Shown here piece by piece: positions 7,678 to 13,821 of a stretch of DNA of 64,000 bases. How positions within the stretch are numbered: position 1 is the first letter of the stretch; every line of letters begins with the position of its first letter. A program made the translations under genes and the position numbers. The DNA comes from an uncultured Mycobacterium sp. (GTDB lineage: Bacteria; Actinomycetota; Actinomycetes; Mycobacteriales; Mycobacteriaceae), in contig FLQS01000011.1 of NCBI GenBank assembly GCA_900078375.1, positions 1-64,000 of the forward strand, given 5' to 3'. The notes under the pieces are model-generated. The model searched no databases. It had not been told where the DNA came from and worked only from the letters and a program-made list of their open reading frames with translations.

Positions 7678-7712
7678 TATAGAGGGGTATAATCCTCTAT
7701 ATCGGAGGATTA
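7678..7712. promoter_or_regulatory. 24-bp operator, copy 4, with an overlapping palindrome (acn promoter)
   Basis: Positions 7678-7701 read TATAGAGGG, GTATAA, TCCTCTATA: one mismatch from the perfect copy at 2241 and the same spacer length. A second inverted repeat overlaps it, TAATCCTC (7690-7697) with GAGGATTA (7705-7712). It lies 92 bp before the acn leader ORF and downstream of the haemerythrin gene, so it most likely controls acn separately from the genes to its right. Confidence 0.72.
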
Positions 7713-7769
7713 CGCCCCGCGAATCCTCAAGTGCACGTACAAATCCCAACGCAGACCGACAGGCAGACC

Positions 7770-8243
7770 CTAGGTACCAGCCTGCTGGCAAACCCATCCG
7801 TCCGGGATGCGGCCGGTTTCGATGAACCGGGCCAGTTCCGCGCTCACCTGTGCTGGAAGGTCGGTATCGGCATGCGGATAGATGATGGGTTCCTCTTTGG
7901 AGTTGTGCTGTTCGAGTTGGCGCAGCAGCCGATAGCAGGTATCCCGCAGCTGTTCGCTGTCATTTGTGTCAACGATCAAATCGGTCAGGGCGCCCATGGT
8001 GCGCCACAGTTCGCCGTGCTCGCGCATCATCACAAGGATCGGCATCATCACGCCCGCCGCCCGGATCGGAGGGAACAGCAAGGTCTCCTCCAGGTAGATA
8101 TGTCGGCGCAGCGCTTCCAACGCCGCGCGCAACAGTTGAGGCTGCACGCAGCCACCGTCGAGCGTCTCGATGAAAGACGCTATTGCACTGTCTATTTCGT
8201 GGTGCTCACGCTGCAGAACAACGGATAGAACCCCGTCGGGCAT
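7770..8243 (-). CDS. Haemerythrin-like (HHE) protein
   Basis: A 157-residue four-helix-bundle protein expected to hold a di-iron site that binds O2 or NO, or to act in repair of iron centres. Candidate ligands are spaced as expected: His14/His15 (REHHEID), His48, Glu52 (RRHIYLEE), His76 (REHGEL), His113 and Glu117 (EQHNSKEE) and His124 (YPH). ATG 8243 has AAGGGG about nine bases upstream; a longer frame has no homology. It is the last gene of a minus-strand run with the OsmC and DUF2249 genes (gaps of 43 and 76 bp). Other haemerythrin-like proteins pair with DUF2249 proteins in NO-linked clusters. Confidence 0.85.
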   Translation of the reverse strand: MPDGVLSVVLQREHHEIDSAIASFIETLDGGCVQPQLLRAALEALRRHIYLEETLLFPPIRAAGVMMPILVMMREHGELWRTMGALTDLIVDTNDSEQLRDTCYRLLRQLEQHNSKEEPIIYPHADTDLPAQVSAELARFIETGRIPDGWVCQQAGT

Positions 8244-8286
8244 GGTGTTGTCCCCTTCGTCGTTTCGCAGCACTTGGCCCATCGGG

Positions 8287-8727
8287 CTATTCGAGTTCGG
8301 CATCGACGCTGATCTTCGCCCCCGCGAATAAACGCGACACCGGACACAACGCCGCGGCCTCGTCCACCACGGCCGCGAAGGCAGCACCATCCAACCCGGC
8401 CACCTGCGCCCGGACCGTCAGTCGGGACGTGATGATCGTCGGCACCCCGTCGACTGCGTCCAGCGTCACGGTCGACTGCACATCCAATCGTTGTGGCGGC
8501 GTGCTGTTCTCGCCCAGCTTCAATGCCAGCGCCATCGCGAAACACGACGAATGTGCTGCCGCCGCCAGCTCCTCCGGACTGGTCTTTCCGCCCGGCTGGT
8601 CGGTTCGAGAGGCCCAGGTCACCTGCAGGCCGTCCAGCGCACCGCTACTGCCCTGCGACAGTTGGCCTTTGCCAGAGTCTAGCGGACCCTCCCAGGTAGT
8701 CTGCATAGTGCGATCCGCGATACTCAT
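8287..8727 (-). CDS. OsmC/Ohr family peroxidase
   Basis: Thiol peroxidase family of 146 residues that reduces organic hydroperoxides. The two catalytic cysteines are Cys62 (AAHSSCFAMAL) and Cys128 (EAAALCPVSRLF), with the GGKTSPEELAAAA block before the first. The OsmC rather than Ohr subgroup is favoured by the overall pattern. ATG 8727 is preceded by GGAG. It stands between the haemerythrin and DUF2249-cupin genes on the same strand and is likely co-transcribed, giving the island a peroxide-defence function. Confidence 0.9.
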   Translation of the reverse strand: MSIADRTMQTTWEGPLDSGKGQLSQGSSGALDGLQVTWASRTDQPGGKTSPEELAAAAHSSCFAMALALKLGENSTPPQRLDVQSTVTLDAVDGVPTIITSRLTVRAQVAGLDGAAFAAVVDEAAALCPVSRLFAGAKISVDAELE

Positions 8728-8803
8728 CCCACGAACTCCTTCCGAATTACTCCCCGGTGCGATGTGCACCGTGCCGCTGTAGTCGCGGACGCGCCGGCGG
8801 TCA

Positions 8804-9397
8804 TCACACCGCCCGCCGCGGCGGTGCCTGCAGCACCAGCGACTCGCGGCGCCGGTGCACGGTCAGATAACGCAACCCATTGGGGCCGGCGGATACTCGG
8901 CGCTCCGATCGCCGCGGCAGCCATACCAGCGCGCCGGGCGCCAGTTCGACGCCGCCACGTTCCGTGCCGAGCTGCCCGCTGCCGGCGATGACGTGAATCA
9001 GCACATCGAGATCGGGGCCGGTGTGTGTGTCGATGACACCATCGGGTGGCAGCGCGATGATGTTGGAATCCAGATCGCGGTCGCGTGGCTCCAACCGCCA
9101 CGCCACCGTCGATTCGATGCCGTCGGGATCGGCCGTCGTATTCACCAAAACCCGTGGCAGTGCGGTCGAGGCGAGTTTGGTGACGCGGATCCGCCAGACC
9201 CGCGGACCCGTCTCGACGTAGTCCCAGCCGTACGCGCCGGGGTAGTCGGCGTCGAACTCCTGGTGAAGATGTTTGGGATCGTGGTTGTTCACCAGCACGA
9301 ACGCATCCCCCACCGGCAGATGCTCGTACACGGCGAAGATCGCCGGGTGCTTGTCCGGTTTGGGCAGACCACGCACATCAAGTTCCCGGTCACTCAT
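8804..9397 (-). CDS. DUF2249-cupin fusion protein
   Basis: About 197 residues in two parts. Residues 1-75 are DUF2249 (LDVRGLPKPDKHPAIF, LVNNHDPKHLHQEF, WDYVETGPRVWRIRV), a family common beside haemerythrins, NO reductases and denitrification genes. Residues 80-185 form a cupin-like barrel (GPDLDVLIHVIAGSGQLG, ELAPGALVWLPRRSERRV). Function unknown, though a redox or NO-linked metal protein is likely from context. ATG 9397 is preferred because GGAG lies 10 bases upstream; the GTG at 9406 would leave one base of spacing. It is followed by OsmC and haemerythrin and preceded by the ctaD remnant. Confidence 0.75.
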   Translation of the reverse strand: MSDRELDVRGLPKPDKHPAIFAVYEHLPVGDAFVLVNNHDPKHLHQEFDADYPGAYGWDYVETGPRVWRIRVTKLASTALPRVLVNTTADPDGIESTVAWRLEPRDRDLDSNIIALPPDGVIDTHTGPDLDVLIHVIAGSGQLGTERGGVELAPGALVWLPRRSERRVSAGPNGLRYLTVHRRRESLVLQAPPRRAV

Positions 9398-9402
9398 CTC
9401 AC

Positions 9403-10142
9403 TCACTCTCCGTAGTTGTTACAACGTTGGTCGGGTGCCCGGTGCGTTGGGTACCCCACCGGGAGCGCGGTTCTCGTTTGCGATACGCGCGTCGCCTGCC
9501 ACGTCCACACTGGAACGATGCCACCGCCCGACGTAGCTTCGGTACGCATCCGATCCACCATATTGGGGTAATGCAGTTCGAAAGCCGGTCGCTCCGAACG
9601 GATTCGGGGTAGTTCGGTGAAGCTGTGCCGTGGCGGTGGGCAGCTGGTGGCCCACTCTAGGGAGTTGCCGTGGCCCCATGCGTCGTCGACGGTCACCGGC
9701 TCGCCGTAGCGGTAGCTATTAAAGATGTTCCAGACGAACGGCAGCATGGATACGCCGAGGGTGAACGCCCCGACGGTTGAGACGACATTGAGTGCCTGGA
9801 AACCGTCGGCGGGCAGGTAGTCGGCGTAGCGGCGCGGCATGCCTTCGTTGCCGAGCCAGTGCTGCACCAGGAACGTGGTGTGGAGGCCGATGAATGTGAG
9901 GCAGAAGTGCAGCGTGCCCAGCCGCTCGTCGAGCAACCGGCCCGTCATCTCGGGGAACCAGAAGTAGATGCCGGCGTAGGTGGCGAACACGATGGTGCCG
10001 AAGAGCACGTAGTGGAAGTGTGCGACCAGGAAGTAGCTGTCGGTGTCTCAAATGTCAATTGGCCGTGCCACATAGTGCCGATCCAGTTGAAAAACTTGAT
10101 GCCGGCGGTTACGCGCGGATCATCGTGGAGCGTCATGAACAC
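9403..10142 (-). pseudogene. ctaD: Cytochrome c oxidase subunit I (ctaD) remnant
   Basis: Only the C-terminal part of CtaD survives. From 10142 the frame gives [20 protein letters not shown], then breaks: the block that normally follows, with a membrane helix (roughly 30-40 residues), is missing and the frame changes. [20 protein letters not shown] then leads into a long intact stretch ([46 protein letters not shown]). The N-terminal 350 or so residues with the haem and CuB ligands of the first helices are absent. It cannot make an oxidase. It ends within the start region of the DUF2249 gene, so the reading frame may still matter for transcript structure. Confidence 0.85.
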
Positions 10143-10206
10143 ATACTATTCCTACAAGTGATAATTGGAGTAATATCGCCGGCATGACATACGTAATCGG
10201 ACAACC

Positions 10207-10530
10207 GTGTGCGTGGACATCAAGGACCGCGCCTGCGTGGATGAGTGCCCTGTGGACTGCATCTATGAGGGCGCGCGGATGCTCTATATCCACCCCGACG
10301 AATGTGTCGACTGCGGTGCGTGCGAGCCGGTATGCCCGGTGGAGGCGATCTACTACGAGGACGACGTGCCCCAGCCACTGCGGCCCTATATCGATGAGAA
10401 CGTGAAATTCTTTACCGACACCCTGCCTGGGCAGACCGAGCCCCTGGGGTCACCGGGAGGTGCCGCGAAACTCGGTGTCGTCGACGCCGACACCTCGATG
10501 GTGGCGGCCCTGCCGCCGCAGGGCGACTGA
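10207..10530 (+). CDS. fdxA: FdxA-type 7Fe ferredoxin, N-terminus frameshifted
   Basis: Electron carrier with 3Fe-4S and 4Fe-4S clusters, related to the DosR-regulon FdxA of M. tuberculosis (shared tail PLGSPGGAA). The usual start MTYVIGQPC is encoded at 10184, but two extra bases (a TG repeat, CCGTGTGCGTGG) throw it out of frame after codon 9. A GTG at 10207 restores the correct frame and gives MCVDIKDRACVDECPVDC, keeping eight cysteines at 2, 10, 14, 18, 33, 36, 39 and 43. The GTG lacks a good ribosome-binding site. The gene may be broken, may use the GTG, or the sequence may contain an error. Its stop overlaps the next regulator's ATG (TGATG). Confidence 0.8.
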   Translation: MCVDIKDRACVDECPVDCIYEGARMLYIHPDECVDCGACEPVCPVEAIYYEDDVPQPLRPYIDENVKFFTDTLPGQTEPLGSPGGAAKLGVVDADTSMVAALPPQGD

Positions 10531-11225
10531 TGCCCACCGACGCGGCGACGCATCAACCGGGGACAGGCCACCCAGGGCGCCGAGACGTCGTCATGCAGTT
10601 GCTGCGTGCCTCGACCGTGCCGCGGAGCATCACCAGCGTTGCCGACGAACTCGGCGTGCACCCGAACACGGTTCGGTTTCACATCGGCGCGCTGCAGCGC
10701 GCTGGCCGCGTCGAACAAGTCCTCGGTGATTCCGTCGGGCGCGGGCGTCCACCGATCCTGTTTCGCGCCAGCCGCCGGATGGACCCCACCGGACCGACGA
10801 ACTATCGGCTCCTCGCCAGCATCCTGACCGATTACGTCGCCCGCAGCCCTGACGCCGCCGGAATCGCCGCACAACTGGGCCGCTCAACGAGCCCGGCCCT
10901 GGTGCCATCCGCGCAGCAGGGTCGCGCGCCGTCGAAATCCCGTGCGGTCACCGAACTGGTTGACCTGCTGGCGGACTTGGGCTTTGAGCCCGAGCCCGCC
11001 GGCGGTCCGCGCACGCAGGAGATTCGGTTGCGGCACTGTCCTTTCCAGAACTTGGCCGAACAACACGGCGAGGTGATCTGTTCTGTGCACCTCGGCCTGA
11101 TGCAGGGTGCACTGACCGCGATGCGGGCACCGGTCACCGTGGATCGTCTCGATCCGTTCGTCGAGCCGGACTTGTGCGTGGCGCATCTGGCACCCGCACC
11201 GACCCGTAACCGGGCATCGCCGTGA
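10530..11225 (+). CDS. Second three-cysteine winged-helix regulator, SufR-like (COG2345 type)
   Basis: A 231-residue transcription factor. Winged helix at about 18-80 (ITSVADELGVHPNTVRFHIGALQRAG), C-terminal sensor domain with Cys170 (LRHCPFQNLA), Cys184 (VICSVHLGLMQG) and Cys216 (EPDLCVAHL). Spacing of the first two cysteines (13 residues between) equals that in the regulator at 2834, and each second Cys is followed by x-x-His. An Fe-S cluster sensor is a reasonable inference. Translationally coupled to fdxA (TGATG) and overlapped by the next gene (GTGA), so the three form one operon. The target operator is unknown: no good 24-bp palindrome lies upstream of fdxA, only a shared GGAGTAATATC. 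Confidence 0.78.
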   Translation: MPTDAATHQPGTGHPGRRDVVMQLLRASTVPRSITSVADELGVHPNTVRFHIGALQRAGRVEQVLGDSVGRGRPPILFRASRRMDPTGPTNYRLLASILTDYVARSPDAAGIAAQLGRSTSPALVPSAQQGRAPSKSRAVTELVDLLADLGFEPEPAGGPRTQEIRLRHCPFQNLAEQHGEVICSVHLGLMQGALTAMRAPVTVDRLDPFVEPDLCVAHLAPAPTRNRASP

Positions 11226-11650
11226 CCGACCTCGCCATCCGGGTGGCCGCCGCGGCCACGCTGATATGGCTGGGCATGGTGTTGGCGATCTCCTTCCTGG
11301 AAGCACCACTGAAGTTTCGCGCCGAAGGTCTCGAGCCGCGCGTAGGCCTGGCCATCGGGCGCATCGTGTTCCGGGCCCTCAATATCGCCGAGGTTGTCTG
11401 GGCCGTCGTCATCGCGGTATGTCTGAGCGTCACCAGATCGTCGGGCCCGGTGCTCATCCTTGCCGCACTGACAGTCGTCCTGCTCGCCGTCCAGCTGCTG
11501 TTGGTGCGGCCCCGGCTCAACCGGCGCACGACCGACGTGCTGGCCGGCCATGACGCACCGCGTTCACGCGCGCACCACGCCTACATCGCGTTGGAGGCGG
11601 TCAAACTCGTCGCACTGGTCGCCCTTGGCGCCGCCCTGCTGGCGGGATGA
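11222..11650 (+). CDS. Small integral membrane protein
   Basis: A 142-residue protein with four likely membrane helices: about 5-24, 45-68, 76-96 and 120-140. The loop after helix 1 carries SFLEAPLKFRAEG and a conserved-looking RVGLAIGRIVFRALNIAE. No family is recognised with certainty. Its GTG start overlaps the preceding regulator stop by four bases, so it is translated with the fdxA-regulator unit. A membrane partner in NO or redox handling would fit the context but is not shown by the sequence. Confidence 0.65.
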   Translation: MTDLAIRVAAAATLIWLGMVLAISFLEAPLKFRAEGLEPRVGLAIGRIVFRALNIAEVVWAVVIAVCLSVTRSSGPVLILAALTVVLLAVQLLLVRPRLNRRTTDVLAGHDAPRSRAHHAYIALEAVKLVALVALGAALLAG

Positions 11651-11683
11651 CGATCCCGCAACTCACCCCCGAAGGAGAACACC

Positions 11684-11830
11684 ATGAGCGTTATCCAGCC
11701 GGCCCTCGAGGCGCTCGGCGATCACGAAAGTCCCGGCGAGGCCACCATCCAGGTCTTGCACGGTCGTCGACGACGTCGTGCTGCTCACAGTCGCCAAATC
11801 TGTTCAGCCGTAAGGAAACTCCCGCTGTGA
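11684..11830 (+). pseudogene. Short unrecognised ORF, probably frameshifted remnant
   Basis: An ATG at 11684 with an excellent GAAGGAG ribosome-binding site opens a 48-codon frame beginning MSVIQPALEALGDHESPGE. After about codon 26 it turns into an Arg-rich run, whereas the +1 frame continues sensibly as TVVDDVVLLTVAKSVQP before a stop. This points to a real gene start followed by a frameshift and deletion. No family is recognised. The region 11831-11930 shows only stops and short frames, one ending QPGWEQLIDHRGNAE. Confidence 0.4.
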
Positions 11831-11941
11831 TCACCGCCGGATCGCAACACGATCTCACAGCCCGGTTGGGAACAACTCATCGACCATCGGGGCAACGCCG
11901 AATGACCGGCAGGCAACTCAAGGCGAAATGAAGGAGCAGAC

Positions 11942-12133
11942 ATGCGTGTCGTAGTGGACCGTGAACGCTGTGAAGGCAATGCCTTCTGCGTGAGAATCGC
12001 GCCCGAGGTGTTCACACTCGACGAAGACGAATACGCCACGGTCACCGCTGACCCGGTCCCGGTCGGGCAGGAGGCGCTCGCCGCGCAGGCCATTGCCGAG
12101 TGTCCGCGCGCGGCGCTGTCGCGCAAAGACTAG
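11942..12133 (+). CDS. Single-cluster ferredoxin of the P450-partner type
   Basis: A 63-residue ferredoxin carrying one 3Fe-4S (or 4Fe-4S) cluster through Cys10, Cys16 (CEGNAFC) and the Cys-Pro near residue 54. Such ferredoxins pass electrons to cytochrome P450s and are normally encoded next to one; no P450 is present here, so it is an orphan. ATG 11942 has GAAGGAG upstream. The convergent TetR gene overlaps its last 92 bases. Confidence 0.87.
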   Translation: MRVVVDRERCEGNAFCVRIAPEVFTLDEDEYATVTADPVPVGQEALAAQAIAECPRAALSRKD

Positions 12134-12797
12134 GCGGCTGAAGGTCACGTTGCGACGAGGAAGACCGGCGTCTCGTCGGCTCTGGAGGCGCCGGCTGCAA
12201 CACTCGGGCGAGCAAGCCATCGAGCACGACGTCGATTGCGAGGTAGGCCGTGTCGCGAGGATCCTGATCCCGCGGGCCAATGCTGCGCGCCAGTTCCTGT
12301 GACGCCGCTATTCCGCCGACGCCCCAAGTATTGAGGAAGAAGTACGCGGCAGCGATCGCTCCCTCGCGGAAGACGCCGCGCTGCTGACCGAGGGTGAGCG
12401 CGACGCGCGCCTGCTCCTGGACTGGGGCAATGTAGGTGTCGCGCAGGTAGTCGAACCGCGGCCCCGGCCGGGCCGACTCCTGGTGGATGATCCGCGCGAG
12501 CGCAGGCTGCTCGATCGTCGCGTCCACCCATCGGCGCATGAGCGTGCGGATTGCGTCGACCAATTCCGAGCTGTCCACCGGCGGCTGGAAGAGCCGCGCG
12601 TCGACCCTTTGGAATGCGTGGTCAATCGCCGCGGTCCATGCGCCTTCCTTGGATCGGAACCGTTCGTAAATCAGGTTGTGGTTGACACCCAGGTGACGGC
12701 ACAGCGACCTCAGCGACGTGCCGTCGTAGCCAAGGTCAGCGAAGGCGGCGAGCATCAGGTCCAGGAGGGCGTCGTCGTGGACGAGGCGTGGGCGCAT
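12042..12797 (-). CDS. TetR family regulator
   Basis: Repressor-type regulator of 251 residues starting MRPRLVHDDALL at 12797. The HTH is at about 25-65 (TSLRSLCRHLGVNHNLIYERFRSKEG) and the ligand-binding domain follows. The last 45 or so residues are Ser/Arg/Pro-rich and overlap the ferredoxin gene on the other strand, which suggests the natural stop has been lost and the frame runs on. A divergent fragment begins two bases from its start. It probably once controlled the neighbouring P450/ferredoxin or oxidoreductase genes, now missing. Confidence 0.75.
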   Translation of the reverse strand: MRPRLVHDDALLDLMLAAFADLGYDGTSLRSLCRHLGVNHNLIYERFRSKEGAWTAAIDHAFQRVDARLFQPPVDSSELVDAIRTLMRRWVDATIEQPALARIIHQESARPGPRFDYLRDTYIAPVQEQARVALTLGQQRGVFREGAIAAAYFFLNTWGVGGIAASQELARSIGPRDQDPRDTAYLAIDVVLDGLLARVLQPAPPEPTRRRSSSSQRDLQPPSLCATAPRADTRQWPARRAPPARPGPGQR

Positions 12798-13257
12798 GGG
12801 CGGTGCTGAAGTTGCTTCGGCACGTAGCCATCGTGAGCGCAACGGGTCTCGCCTGCCCGCCGCATATCTGTTCGACGGCGTACCGACAGAGGGCAAGAGC
12901 GACGCGCCCGACGTGAACGCCGACGGTGCACTGATGGGGTATGCGGCATCGGCCGGCCGTGCCGAGGGCGTCGTGAGGTCGGTCATGGGACTCGCGGATC
13001 TGGCGTCGGTCGAACGGGGCGACATCCTGCTCGCATCGAACATCGACCCCGGCTGGACCAGCGTCTTCCCCCTGATCGCGGGTCTGGTCACCGAGACCGG
13101 CGGGATCCTCTCACACGGCGCAATCCTGGCCCGCGAGTATGGGATTCCCACGGTGACCAGTGTCGATGGCGCACTCGGCCTGTTGCCCAGCGGCACCCGT
13201 GTGCGGGTGGACGGGTCGGCGGGGACGGTGACCGTGCTCGACGCCAACACCGAATAA
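12796..13257 (+). pseudogene. Swivel-domain fragment of a PEP-utilising enzyme
   Basis: The frame carries only the C-terminal mobile domain of a pyruvate-phosphate-dikinase / PEP-synthase-like protein: DILLASNIDPGWTSVFPLIA, then GGILSHGAILAREYGIPTV with the phospho-acceptor His. The ATP-grasp and PEP-binding domains that should precede it are absent; the first 30 residues resemble linker. A complete protein of this family is several times longer. It overlaps the divergent TetR start, so the truncation probably removed the original upstream DNA. Confidence 0.65.
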
Positions 13258-13275
13258 CGTGATGGGCTGGCGACT

Positions 13276-13701
13276 ATGCGAATAGCGGCGCGTGACCTTG
13301 CTGCTGCCCTCGAACCCTTCGCCGGGCAGGTTTACTTCGCTCCGGAGTGCCACGAGAAGTACGTGTCGCTCGGTTTCGCGGCGTCGCCCGCGAAGATCGG
13401 CGCAGTCGCGCTCCCCGACGGGCCCGCCTACTTCCGTTCGCGTGGGTCAGTCATGGGACAGGTGCCGGGCGAGGTGGTCAGCGCGGCGTTCGGGGTGTTC
13501 AACCCGGCCGTCGTGTTGCCCGCGGTTGCCTACGGATGGACGCTGACGGACGCCGCGACGATCGAGCGGGCTCGCACCGACGGCGCGAGCAGCCCGATGG
13601 TTTGGCTCGCGGCCTCGAGCTACTGCGTCTGGCCAACACGGGGCTGCGGGGTGAACCATCCGGTTCCGCACATCGTTGACTGCATGGTATTGGAGCAATA
13701 G
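13276..13701 (+). pseudogene. N-terminal fragment of a SCO6745-like protein
   Basis: Residues 1-110 resemble the N-terminal half of the actinobacterial SCO6745 family (LEPFAGQVYFAPECHEKYVSLGF, GPAYFRSRGSVMGQVPGEVVSAAFGVFNP). After about SSPMVWLAA the similarity ends and the frame closes early, so roughly half the expected protein is missing. The function of the family is unknown. It belongs to the run of gene fragments between 11.7 and 13.7 kb. Confidence 0.55.
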
Positions 13702-13821
13702 GTACGACCCACACGGAGGCCGCCGGCATTGCCGGCAACCCCTAAGGCCTTTGATGTCGGCAGTACGATACTCACCGCGACTGTGGTAGTGGCCGCCGTC
13801 GCCGCGGCAGAGGTTTCGAAT

